46,011 bases of DNA from a virus: IMG/VR virus record IMGVR_UViG_3300025147_000019, positions 1 through 46,011 of that record; one strand, written 5' to 3'. The notes below the pieces were generated by a model. That model was not told the DNA's origin and searched no databases. It saw only the letters and a program-made list of their open reading frames with translations. The translations under genes and the position numbers were made by a program. Shown here one piece after another: positions 6,310-14,727 of the stretch; within the stretch, counting starts at the first letter, position 1; each line of letters opens with the position of its first letter.

Positions 6310-8586
6310 TTAGATAAATCCTACTTCATAATGTTTAAAACTCTTATTTAATGAAATATTTCTATAGTATATTGCGTTATTACACCGAATCTTTTCAACT
6401 CTTTTAGTCATCTCAATCCCAAATTTAGTCGAACTCATTAAATATTCACTATTTTCAACTGCCCATTTCTTATAAGCCTGGTAAACTTCACTTGCTTTTT
6501 CACTCCCACTATCTGAAGTACACTCACCTAAAAAGCTACTGATAACATCCATCTCTGATCTGTACTCTTTAATGGCATCTTCAACTGCTACTGGAGGTTT
6601 TAATCCTTCTCTCCTCCACAGCAAACACCCTTCTGTTGCCCAATTTAATATTGCTGGGTACTCTTGCCTGAGTTTATGCTTTAACATCTTGTCCGCTTTA
6701 CTTTCAGATATTTGGACCGTAAATGGTATTAATCGCACCCTTCTCCATATTCCTGTATCAGTTCCTCGAATAATTGGTTTGTGATTTGTACCCATCCATA
6801 GCTTAAATTCAGGCTTGAATTCAAATTCATTACCATATAGTTTCCGAGCGGTAACCCTATCTCCTCCAGTTAACTGTTTAATAAGTCCCTCATTCAATCT
6901 CATTCCCTCTTCAGGCTCTACACTTGTTACAAATCTTGCACCTCTTAACCTAGCTATATCACTGTTGGCGCCTCCGCTCTGTCTCTTGACCATTATAGTA
7001 TCTGGTTGAATATTGATGGCATAATCCCCAAGGATATCTGAGATAGTATCCAGAAACGTTGATTTACCATTTCTACCATCGCCATAACAGAAGAAAGCGC
7101 ATTGTTCCGATGTATCACCCGAGAGAGAATAACCCACTGCTTTCTGAATGTATCTTATTAATTCTTTATCATTTTTAAAAACAGTGTCTAAAAAATTAGT
7201 CCATAGAGGATGATCTATTTTATCTGTATATTCTGTGTAAGTTATTTTTGTAAGCATCTGTTCATTATCGTGTGCCAGGAGCTCCCCTGAAACTAAATTA
7301 ATAATTCCGTTTGGAGTGTTGAGCATATTTGAGTGATTATCCAGTTGATTAGGTAGTATTGGGATCCTGTGTTCGGTTTCGCTAATCATTGCTTTTTTTG
7401 ATTTATTGCTCCTGCTTGCCTTAACATGTTTAAGAAAGTTTTTCTCCATTTCTTCTTCATCTTCAGCATCACGAATATAAATATTGAGTTGATGTTTCAT
7501 TGTTTCGATAACTTCATCAACCATTCTCTTAACTGCTCCAGTTGAATCCGAACACCATTTGCGGCCATCGTAGTATAAAAATTCTTTATCGATATAGCTG
7601 TAACGAATCTTTTTACCAAATGTGTCGCACATCCTCTCAGCGTTACCGGTATCATCAAAAGTATAAAGTTTATCTTTTACTGGTTCTGCAGTATTTGCAG
7701 ATTTACCAATTGTAATTTGATATTCTTCTTTTCCCTCATAGATACTTCTGCAGTCTTTGGATGCTTTACTAACTGTAATTATTCCGTAAGTGCTTCCTGA
7801 TTGTTTACGCCCCCACTTATCTCTCATCAATCCGCTGCTCCTGAAGATTGAGTCCATTAAAGTTTCATCTCTGCCACACCAAAACGCTAACATATTACAA
7901 AAACTCATATCAGCTTCACTTTGAGAAGTAAAATACAATTCCCAGTTTCCATTGTATAAATCAGAAAACATTCTCCCTTGTTTGGACACGGACGCAATTC
8001 TTACTATTTCAGTTTGCGATAAATTAAGTGTAGAATTTTTAACTATTCCTGTAGTAGGCTCTGATCCACCGCCGATATACTTTTCATGCAGCGGCTTTAT
8101 TGTTTCAGTGCAATCTGTAATATCGCAATACTCACTGGCCATGGTACCCGTCATCACGAAAAATCTACCGTTCTCATACATCTCAACATTCTTTTTTCTA
8201 CGGCCATTCTTAGGAAGTTTACCTTTGCATATAATATGGATTCCATTGCCGCTTACTGAATACTCAGAATAGCTCCCAAGAGTGTGGATAAACTCATAAA
8301 CAATATTATCCTCATCGTTATTTCTATACGATTGAATAGCTTCCTCAGCTCCATCAATGTCTACTCCAAAATACCCATTTGCAAACATGAAACCTATACC
8401 ATTATGTTGTTTTGAAGCAGCATAGGCGGTTTTATAATCCGCCCATGTGCTATTATTATTGCTTTGAGCCTGTCCACCCGTATGAGGATTTATAGGCATT
8501 TTTTTTATTTTACCTGGCCTAGATTCATCGGGAAGTGATTTCCAACATACCCACTGATTTAGTTTTAATAATTCTTCAGGAAACAT
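6310..8586 (-). CDS. D5/P4-type primase-helicase
   Basis: 758 aa. The N-terminal part has archaeo-eukaryotic primase-like features (GYFGVDIDG around residue 74, then the HIICKGK segment). The central-to-C-terminal part is a D5-type superfamily 3 helicase: Walker A GDGRNGKST near residue 504, then an acidic SVEPEEG Walker-B region, and a GTNHKPIIRGTD sensor-type motif followed by the conserved WRRVRLIPF. It should prime and unwind DNA at the phage origin as one polypeptide. Length is normal for the family. The upstream DUF669 gene and downstream AT-rich gap support a replication module. Confidence 0.9.
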   Translation of the reverse strand: MFPEELLKLNQWVCWKSLPDESRPGKIKKMPINPHTGGQAQSNNNSTWADYKTAYAASKQHNGIGFMFANGYFGVDIDGAEEAIQSYRNNDEDNIVYEFIHTLGSYSEYSVSGNGIHIICKGKLPKNGRRKKNVEMYENGRFFVMTGTMASEYCDITDCTETIKPLHEKYIGGGSEPTTGIVKNSTLNLSQTEIVRIASVSKQGRMFSDLYNGNWELYFTSQSEADMSFCNMLAFWCGRDETLMDSIFRSSGLMRDKWGRKQSGSTYGIITVSKASKDCRSIYEGKEEYQITIGKSANTAEPVKDKLYTFDDTGNAERMCDTFGKKIRYSYIDKEFLYYDGRKWCSDSTGAVKRMVDEVIETMKHQLNIYIRDAEDEEEMEKNFLKHVKASRSNKSKKAMISETEHRIPILPNQLDNHSNMLNTPNGIINLVSGELLAHDNEQMLTKITYTEYTDKIDHPLWTNFLDTVFKNDKELIRYIQKAVGYSLSGDTSEQCAFFCYGDGRNGKSTFLDTISDILGDYAINIQPDTIMVKRQSGGANSDIARLRGARFVTSVEPEEGMRLNEGLIKQLTGGDRVTARKLYGNEFEFKPEFKLWMGTNHKPIIRGTDTGIWRRVRLIPFTVQISESKADKMLKHKLRQEYPAILNWATEGCLLWRREGLKPPVAVEDAIKEYRSEMDVISSFLGECTSDSGSEKASEVYQAYKKWAVENSEYLMSSTKFGIEMTKRVEKIRCNNAIYYRNISLNKSFKHYEVGFI

Positions 8587-8651
8587 AATTTATTCCACCT
8601 TTATGCAAAACATACATTGCATATTTTGTATCATATTTGTAAACTAGCCCG

Positions 8652-9173
8652 TTAAAATGGAAGTTCATCAAGACTACCTGGTTTAGGTGCTTGTCCTTTG
8701 GCGGATGGAGCAGAGGAATTAGCCGCTGCTGTTTTGTAAACATGATTACAAGTTGGATATTTGGTCTCATTGGTATATTTAACTTTAACCTGCGTGCCTC
8801 CGTTGAATTCCTCATGTTTAACAGTGACACGAATTAATTTCCCTTTCAAATCCTCGCACCACTCATTCAGACCCGCGTATTTCTTACCATTCTGTAAATT
8901 GGCTGCTTTGCTTATAGACTGTATTCCAAATGAACTAAAACCACCGCAAGCTTTATCTGCATCCTTAGGCTCTTTTACTTGACATATTGAATGCCAAATA
9001 ATTGCGTTTTTATATGGCTGTTCGATGTCATTTCTTACAATAAGCGGGACGTTAATATATATAGTTCCACTTTTAAAAACATCCTCTAAAGCTGATTTTA
9101 CTATTACCTCATACTCACCTACTGGCATTACTCCGCCGCCTGAACTTGCCTCTTCATGTTTAACCTCAAACAT
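8652..9173 (-). CDS. DUF669-type SSB-like protein
   Basis: 173 aa. The N-terminal 125 residues match the DUF669 phage family in pattern (LPVGEYEVIVKSA-like start, GFSSFGIQSISKAA, WCEDLKGKLIRVTVKHEEFNG). A flexible A/S/P/K-rich linker follows, and the extreme C-terminus SLDELPF is an acidic-hydrophobic tail like those by which SSB proteins recruit partners. It is probably a single-stranded-DNA-binding protein for replication and recombination. It overlaps the nuclease gene by 8 bp. Confidence 0.75.
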   Translation of the reverse strand: MFEVKHEEASSGGGVMPVGEYEVIVKSALEDVFKSGTIYINVPLIVRNDIEQPYKNAIIWHSICQVKEPKDADKACGGFSSFGIQSISKAANLQNGKKYAGLNEWCEDLKGKLIRVTVKHEEFNGGTQVKVKYTNETKYPTCNHVYKTAAANSSAPSAKGQAPKPGSLDELPF

Positions 9174-9480
9174 TTGTATTACCTCCTAGTATAATATTTA
9201 GCGCCTCTTTCACGCTTCTTGCGAATCCTGCTTTGTGTCCTAACTTCTGGATCTGTTTCACGAAATTTATCTGATCTGGACTAGCTCTGCCCAGTGGTGT
9301 CTTTACTTCGATGAATGCAATATATCCATTTCCGATAAATAACAAGTCTGAAGTTCCTTTGATACCGCATCTAATTGTGCGGCCATCTTCTGTTTTAAAG
9401 ACTCCCGTATTCATCCGAAGAACTACACCATGAGCGGAGAGGGCTAGCCTTATCTCGTTCTGAATATCTGTTTCACTCAT
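9166..9480 (-). CDS. VRR-NUC domain nuclease
   Basis: 104 aa, a stand-alone VRR-NUC domain. Visible motifs: ETDIQNEIRLAL at the start, MNTGVF, the metal-binding IKGTSDLLFIG (D) and FIEVKTPLGRASPDQINFV (E-x-K plus Q). Such minimal PD-(D/E)xK enzymes are usually next to phage helicases and may cut branched structures. The gene overlaps the helicase by 4 bp, so the two are probably translated together and may act together. Confidence 0.85.
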   Translation of the reverse strand: MSETDIQNEIRLALSAHGVVLRMNTGVFKTEDGRTIRCGIKGTSDLLFIGNGYIAFIEVKTPLGRASPDQINFVKQIQKLGHKAGFARSVKEALNIILGGNTNV

Positions 9481-10790
9481 ATAATCCCCCTTCGTTTCGC
9501 TTGCATAAACGCATAACCTGGCTTGTAACCTTTCTTTTTAGCGAATGCCACCAACTCACCCATCGTGTGACAATCGTCAGCTGTTTCAAAATCTAGCACT
9601 ATTTCATTTATCAGTTCTAACTTTGCCTCTCTAATTTCTTCTAGCGTCCTACTCGCTATCGGGTATTCGAATCCGCATTTAGGACATATAGGAGCTGGTT
9701 CATGAGTATAGAAACATTCAGGACATTGCCGCACCTTAACCTCGTTTTCTTCTTTCTTTGCTCCCTTCTTTTTAGCTTCCAGTGTCCACTCTCGGTCCTG
9801 ATCCGGTAGTCCGAACCTTGCATAGTTTCCTACATGGTCAATAATTACTGCTTTCTTACCGGGTTTGTACCTCATACATCTCATACTCTGTTGAATGTAT
9901 AGCGTCAGGCTCTTTGTTGGTCTGAGTAGGATGGCAGCTTCACAATCCGGTACGTCAAATCCTTCTGATATCAGGTCGACATTACAGAGTATTTTTATCA
10001 TCCCAGACTTAAACTCTTTAATAATTCTGTGTCTTTCAACTTTCAATGTGCTGCCATCGATGTGTGCTGCTGATATACCTGCCTCCTTAAAATTAGCTGC
10101 CATCTGCTCACTATGTGATATTGAAGCGCAATAACATATTGCTTGTTTACCATCTGCCAGCTGCCTGTAATATCCAATTACATCACCAAAGATAGATTTT
10201 TTAATAAGTTTTTCCTCAATTTCTTTGGTGACATACTCGCCAACCTTTACATGTAATCCAGTGAGGTCCGCAACTGATGGAGCGTAGTAGTCATAAGATG
10301 CAAGGAAATTATTTTGTATTAAATACTTTGCACTTACACCGATTATCAGTTTATCGTTTACATCTCCAAGTCCCCCACCGTTTAACCTACATGGAGTTGC
10401 TGTTACACCTACACATTTTGCATTAGGATAATATTCATAAATGCGTTTATAGCTTTGGGCCAAACAATGATGATTTTCATCAGTAATAATTAACTGAGGA
10501 TCCTTCATTTTTTTAAGGCGTCTTGTAATTGTCTGTACCATTCCGATTCTGCAGAGTTTCATATCTACGCCATATGCTCTAAAAGTTTCCTCTATCTGGT
10601 CGCAAAGTTCCTTCCTGTGGACAATAAACAATACTCGATTTCCTTTGTCTGTTGTTCTTTTTGCCATATCAGCAACCGCTATAGACTTGCCACCTCCACA
10701 GGGTAGTACAACGCATGGTCGTTTGAATCCATCGATGTAAGCTTGTCTAACTTCATTTATTAGTGTCGTCTGATATTCCCTTAGGTTCAT
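9477..10790 (-). CDS. DEAD/DEAH-family (SF2) helicase
   Basis: 437 aa from ATG 10788-10790, preceded by GAGGTG; the longer open frame lacks a better RBS. Motifs: Q-like LREYQ, Walker A CGGGKS (31-36), motif II as DENHH, motif III TATPCR, motif V EGFDVPDC and a variant motif VI QQSMRCMR. The C-terminus has a CPEC...CPKCGFEYP zinc ribbon, as in the phage helicases paired with VRR-NUC and primase genes. Likely role: strand separation or branch processing in replication and recombination. Confidence 0.9.
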   Translation of the reverse strand: MNLREYQTTLINEVRQAYIDGFKRPCVVLPCGGGKSIAVADMAKRTTDKGNRVLFIVHRKELCDQIEETFRAYGVDMKLCRIGMVQTITRRLKKMKDPQLIITDENHHCLAQSYKRIYEYYPNAKCVGVTATPCRLNGGGLGDVNDKLIIGVSAKYLIQNNFLASYDYYAPSVADLTGLHVKVGEYVTKEIEEKLIKKSIFGDVIGYYRQLADGKQAICYCASISHSEQMAANFKEAGISAAHIDGSTLKVERHRIIKEFKSGMIKILCNVDLISEGFDVPDCEAAILLRPTKSLTLYIQQSMRCMRYKPGKKAVIIDHVGNYARFGLPDQDREWTLEAKKKGAKKEENEVKVRQCPECFYTHEPAPICPKCGFEYPIASRTLEEIREAKLELINEIVLDFETADDCHTMGELVAFAKKKGYKPGYAFMQAKRRGII

Positions 10791-10791
10791 C

Positions 10792-11022
10792 TCACGACAC
10801 CTCTTTAGGAGAATCTTTGATTTCAAATAAATCGTCAAAATCTACAGAGAGAACTTCACATATTATTTTGGCGGTTTTGGGATTAGCATTGCTTTTAGCA
10901 TTTTCAATATTACATATAGTCACTGGGTTTAATTTTGCCTTGACAGCCAATACTCTCATGCTAAATCCCATTTTCATTCTTAATTCAGACATTTTATTTT
11001 GCTTTACAACAATAATTTTCAT
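10792..11022 (-). CDS. XRE-family HTH regulator
   Basis: 76 aa with a standard XRE helix-turn-helix: MSELRMKMGFSMRVLAVKAK then LNPVTICNIENAKSNANPKT and an FDDLFEI tail typical of Cro/CI domains. There is no effector domain. Being inside the early operon, between the AAA ATPase and the helicase, it may be a local autoregulator. Its end contains the RBS of the helicase gene. Confidence 0.75.
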   Translation of the reverse strand: MKIIVVKQNKMSELRMKMGFSMRVLAVKAKLNPVTICNIENAKSNANPKTAKIICEVLSVDFDDLFEIKDSPKEVS

Positions 11023-11898
11023 CTACTTTCCTTCCTCCTTAGTTTTTAACGCCTCTTTTGCATTACTTGCGCAACTAATACACAACTGTCTGCTATATGC
11101 TTTAATCGTCCCTGCAATAATTTCCGCAGAAGTTTTACCAAATGCAGCATTAATAACCAAATCACAGTCAGCGCATCGCTCTGGGTCAACTCCATCATCA
11201 AGCCATGCTTTTAATTGACTACCTAATTCCGGAGTTATTATTGCGCCAAACTTATCAAGGAAAGTAGTATCCTTTGAGGCTACTGCGATATGAGATCGTG
11301 CTATATCTAACACGATATCAAACTCATATTCAGTATCTTCACGTTGGATCGGCGCAAGTCCTACCTTCACAGGCTGCTGTTTGCCTTTCTCATTTTCCTC
11401 CATAACATATTCCATCTTGCTGCGCATAGTGACAATTGTGTGACAATCAACTGCCAAAATCGTATTTACTAAGCTGTTTTGTACCTTTCCAGCTTCATTC
11501 CATGCCGTATAAGAATTTTTCCCTGACTTTGCTGCAATAGTATCTTTGTAGTCAAGAACACCGCCTTCGTTATTCCACGCATGAGAGAAGCTGTCTACAA
11601 CTACAACCCCATCTGCCCCAACAACCTTACAGCCTTCTATAACATAATCTTTGTATCTTTCAGCTGAATATGGTGGTGTCAGTTCTGCGTACATAAACAC
11701 ACCTGTATTTAAATCTGATCGATTAACATAGAACTTGCCTCGCTTATGTTCCGTGTCTATGAGAGCTACTTTGCTCCAATCTCCTGTCATTCCAAAAGCT
11801 ATATATAAAGCTGACAATGTTTTACCTGCTCCTGAAGGTCCTGTTAAAGCTAATCTTAATTTTGCCTTTTCCCTTGTAGCAGTTTCAAATAAACTCAT
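11023..11898 (-). CDS. RecA-like AAA ATPase (AAA_24, Sak4-like candidate)
   Basis: 291 aa. Walker A GPSGAGKT at 20-27, a DTEHKRG switch, Walker B VVVVDSFSH near 100, and a sensor-like TIVTMRSKMEY. A Cys group (CADCDL...CISCASN) lies near the C-terminus. This family of phage nucleotide-binding proteins is related to the RecA core, and Sak4 relatives act in recombination with SSB. The nearby DUF669 SSB-like and SbcC-like genes agree with that role, but annealing activity is inferred only. Confidence 0.75.
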   Translation of the reverse strand: MSLFETATREKAKLRLALTGPSGAGKTLSALYIAFGMTGDWSKVALIDTEHKRGKFYVNRSDLNTGVFMYAELTPPYSAERYKDYVIEGCKVVGADGVVVVDSFSHAWNNEGGVLDYKDTIAAKSGKNSYTAWNEAGKVQNSLVNTILAVDCHTIVTMRSKMEYVMEENEKGKQQPVKVGLAPIQREDTEYEFDIVLDIARSHIAVASKDTTFLDKFGAIITPELGSQLKAWLDDGVDPERCADCDLVINAAFGKTSAEIIAGTIKAYSRQLCISCASNAKEALKTKEEGK

Positions 11899-11920
11899 TA
11901 TTCAATTACCCCCCTTTTCC

Positions 11921-13393
11921 TTATAATTGTTCACCTGTCAAAGCATCTATCTTTTTACCATCTTGAATACTTGTAATTCTCATTTCTCCATCTGTAACTT
12001 TCGTGATAATATATTGGAACCCATCACCAGAGCATTCATTGATAAATTCCATTTGTCCCTTTGGTGAAAGCTTCTCAAATCCATCGATAAGAATAATTTT
12101 TAATTCTCCAGCTGTTGCCCTAACAATATTCATTACGAATTTGATTCTTTCTCCACCTGAAAGGCTTATAATTGGTCTTTCGTTTATTGTAATAAAACCT
12201 TGGCTATCTACTGCAAGTCCTTCAATGGGCATCTCTGCCTTAGCCAGAAGCATCTGAGGTTTAGTCCTCATATACTCAATTTTATTTTTATAATCCTTAG
12301 CTTTTATTTCTTTTGCAGCAAAATCCGTTTCTTTAACTTTAAGATCATCAGCTGTTCTGACATAAGATTTCATTGTTTCAGCTTCTTTATGTGCTGCTTC
12401 GAGAGGCGCAATGTCAATAACTGTATTTTCTGCTAGATATGTTTCAGCCAATTTACTCTCATCAGTTACATTGTTGGCCAACTTCTTGTACGATTCTGTA
12501 ATATCAGCAACGCTTTCTACGCATTTACTGTCTGCCTGCTCAAGATTCAATTTTAATAACGCTATTTGAACTTCTAAATTGGTAATGCTGGCATTGGTAG
12601 ATAGCTTACCTTCTTCGTTTAATCTCTTAGCTTCGGCAATATCAATTTTGCAGCTGCTACGGAATGCTTCAACTTTGTCGTTTGCTCTATCAACTATTGT
12701 CTGATTATTAATGCGAGCAGCGTTATCTTTATTAGCATTGCTGATAGCTTCATATTTTTCCTGAAGAGAAACATTACGCCATTCATCAGCATTATAATTT
12801 TCAGGTAGTTTTGTTATCGCTGTTTTTATTTCACCGGAGAGATCTTTAATCTTACGGTTCAAATCCGTCCTGGCATCAAAATAATACTTCTCAACTTCCT
12901 TGCACACTTGCAAACCATGTTTTCCACAGTCAACACCTAGTGGAATCTCTTGAAGCCATGCCTGTAAATCTTCTTTGGTTACCTTTATAGGCATAAGAGA
13001 TAAAATCAAAGCTGTCAGGTCCTTGTCCTCCATCTGAATCAAACTAATTGGATTAAGTTGTCTCTCGCTTACTAATCCTTTCAAAAAGTCCTCAGGCTTA
13101 TTTGGTGACATACCACCTTTATCAATTGTTGTAGTGGTAGTCTTGCCATCTTTATTTACATACTTTTTCATCGTGGTTCCATCATCCAAGTCAAGATATG
13201 TTTCAGCTTTTTCAGCATCTGAATTAACAAACACCTGACGTTCTGACTTGTTATAGAAGAATCTTTGTATAGATTCCAGTATTGATGTTTTGCCCTGTCC
13301 TTCTTCACCTTCAATTAAAGTAATCTCACCTGGTTTGAATTCTAATTCCTTAACTCCTAAACAATTTTTTAGTTTTAAAAATGATATTTTCAA
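11921..13393 (-). CDS. SbcC/Rad50-like ATPase
   Basis: 490 aa. N-terminal half-ATPase with Walker A GEEGQGKT (29-36), a long coiled coil (about 180-370) and a C-terminal half with the ABC signature SLSGGERIKFV and Walker B KIILIDGFEKL. It is shorter than cellular SbcC, and no zinc hook (CxxC) is seen at the coiled-coil tip, nor is there an SbcD-like nuclease next to it. Such short SMC-like ATPases are common in Firmicute phage recombination modules. Likely DNA end processing; the partner nuclease is unknown. Confidence 0.8.
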   Translation of the reverse strand: MKISFLKLKNCLGVKELEFKPGEITLIEGEEGQGKTSILESIQRFFYNKSERQVFVNSDAEKAETYLDLDDGTTMKKYVNKDGKTTTTTIDKGGMSPNKPEDFLKGLVSERQLNPISLIQMEDKDLTALILSLMPIKVTKEDLQAWLQEIPLGVDCGKHGLQVCKEVEKYYFDARTDLNRKIKDLSGEIKTAITKLPENYNADEWRNVSLQEKYEAISNANKDNAARINNQTIVDRANDKVEAFRSSCKIDIAEAKRLNEEGKLSTNASITNLEVQIALLKLNLEQADSKCVESVADITESYKKLANNVTDESKLAETYLAENTVIDIAPLEAAHKEAETMKSYVRTADDLKVKETDFAAKEIKAKDYKNKIEYMRTKPQMLLAKAEMPIEGLAVDSQGFITINERPIISLSGGERIKFVMNIVRATAGELKIILIDGFEKLSPKGQMEFINECSGDGFQYIITKVTDGEMRITSIQDGKKIDALTGEQL

Positions 13394-13406
13394 TTAAATT
13401 CCCCCT

Positions 13407-14264
13407 TTAAAATATTCTGTTTATAACTTCAAATAAATAAGTATTGTCTACCGCAAACTCTGGATTCTTTTCTTTCTTATCTTCTATGGCAGCTATAGCT
13501 ACATTAAAATAAGCACTATCAACACCTGCAAGTTGGTCTTTAAATACCTTGAAATCTTTCAAATCTAATTCGCTGACTTGCAAACACATTTTTAAATACT
13601 GACCTGCGTTGATAGTCCAACCTCTAGAAACAAACTTTCTAGTACGGATTATGGAGCATACCGGATATCTTGAGCCTGTGTAATAAAGTTCCTTGTTTAT
13701 AATTGATTCCAAAGCTCTTGAAGGCAAGTCCAATTTATTATCAAAGAATGAATAGCAGCAAGTACAATGGACAAAATCATAATTCATATGTATCTCTTCA
13801 GGAGAACCATAAAATCTGATAACTAACTGTATTTTGTCTGATAGTGAAATTGCATTAGTTGAAAAGAACACTGGACGGTATTTGGGCTTTTCATCATCAA
13901 TTGTCGGAGATATAACAAAGGGTTCTGTTTCATCTGTAATACCAGTTTCGTTTTCCTCTGCAGCAATGCCTTTACTTCTAATAAAACACTGGATCCTTTC
14001 TCCCTCAAGTTTTATCTCAACACATTTTTCATGCGTCTTATTGAATATATCAGCGTAATATTTAGCTACTTGCAAACATCCTTCTTTAGTTCTGAAATAC
14101 ACATCATAATCATTAGGTTCTTCACTATTCAGCATTGAGACAATGGATCCACCTGTAATAATGATGTTTTCTCTTAAAACTTTTACGATTGATGCATCAT
14201 CGATATTTTTTAACCAATCTTCTATTTTAGCGTTTAACGCTTTTTTGATATTCTTACCTATCAT
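13407..14264 (-). CDS. Phage protein with nucleotidyltransferase-like motif
   Basis: 285 aa from ATG 14262-14264 (GAAGGG 10 nt upstream); an ATG at 14288 has no RBS. Residues 36-57 read IITGGSIVSMLNSEEP then NDYDVYF, the pol-beta-type nucleotidyltransferase pattern GGS...DxD (G38-S40, D52, D54). A further VHCTCCYSFFD and ...CSIIRTRKF segment follow. Related genes occur beside SbcC-like ATPases in other Firmicute phages. The substrate (RNA end, protein or small molecule) is unknown. Confidence 0.65.
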   Translation of the reverse strand: MIGKNIKKALNAKIEDWLKNIDDASIVKVLRENIIITGGSIVSMLNSEEPNDYDVYFRTKEGCLQVAKYYADIFNKTHEKCVEIKLEGERIQCFIRSKGIAAEENETGITDETEPFVISPTIDDEKPKYRPVFFSTNAISLSDKIQLVIRFYGSPEEIHMNYDFVHCTCCYSFFDNKLDLPSRALESIINKELYYTGSRYPVCSIIRTRKFVSRGWTINAGQYLKMCLQVSELDLKDFKVFKDQLAGVDSAYFNVAIAAIEDKKEKNPEFAVDNTYLFEVINRIF

Positions 14265-14314
14265 TCTTGACCAACCCTTCTGCTTCATGATATTATGAAG
14301 CTACACATTTTCAT

Positions 14315-14485
14315 TTAGACACTTTGGCGAGTGTCTTCTTCTTTATCTAGCGCACTATATAATTCCTTACGCTTACTTACTATTGCTTTTCCGACTAAAT
14401 CTGCTCCTTTAACTGTCTGACATTTTTCAAACTGATTAAATAACATGTCCAGTTCTTGACTAATACGTACTGTTGTTTCACTCAT
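14315..14485 (-). CDS. 56-aa protein with a Spo0E-like SQELD motif
   Basis: ATG 14483-14485; the start overlaps the stop of the 23-aa ORF, so it is probably coupled. Residues 6-19 read VRISQELDMLFNQF. SQELD is the signature of Spo0E-family aspartyl phosphatases that remove phosphate from Spo0A. A second helix has SKRKELYSAL, similar to the first helix of that family, but here the order is reversed. A ribbon-helix-helix-like DNA-binding reading (TTVRIS strand) is an alternative. Confidence 0.5.
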   Translation of the reverse strand: MSETTVRISQELDMLFNQFEKCQTVKGADLVGKAIVSKRKELYSALDKEEDTRQSV

Positions 14486-14549
14486 TAGCTTTCACCATCC
14501 ACCATAGCGGCGGCCTTGGTGTTTCATAGATATCAGATACAATTAACAT
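14478..14549 (-). CDS. 23-aa coupled mini-ORF
   Basis: A strong GAGGAGG 8 nt before ATG 14547-14549 opens a 23-aa frame (MLIVSDIYETPRPPLWWMVK plus ANE) that ends inside the start of the 56-aa gene (stop TGA 14478-14480). The RBS is one of the best in the region, so translation is likely. It may be a leader that sets coupling to the next gene. Confidence 0.4.
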   Translation of the reverse strand: MLIVSDIYETPRPPLWWMVKANE

Positions 14550-14562
14550 TTTCACAACCTCC

Positions 14563-14709
14563 TCATAATTTTTCATAGGTAGTACACTGTAGATATTCCT
14601 TGTTTGTGTCTTCATCAATAACAGATTGTAAATCTATTTCACCTAAGCTGATGCATATACCACCTGCGTTGTACATGCAATTATCCCAACCACATGAAAC
14701 TTTTGCCAT
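14563..14709 (-). CDS. 48-aa DUF1540-like Cys protein
   Basis: ATG 14707-14709 behind AAAGGAGGCG. The start MAKVSCGWDNCMYNAGGICI has the C-x5-C-x(2)-N-x(2)-G-x-C spacing typical of DUF1540 small metal-binding proteins of Clostridia; a later Cys is near the C-terminus (LQCTTYEKL). Function unknown. Confidence 0.65.
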   Translation of the reverse strand: MAKVSCGWDNCMYNAGGICISLGEIDLQSVIDEDTNKEYLQCTTYEKL

Positions 14710-14727
14710 TTTCTTATTCGCCTCCTT

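Noticed and set aside
8587-8651. 14-codon ORF with Cys residues between primase and DUF669 genes
   Set aside because: Too short and without an RBS.
8576-8830. 84-aa minus-strand ORF
   Set aside because: Overlaps the DUF669 gene in another frame; low-complexity translation.
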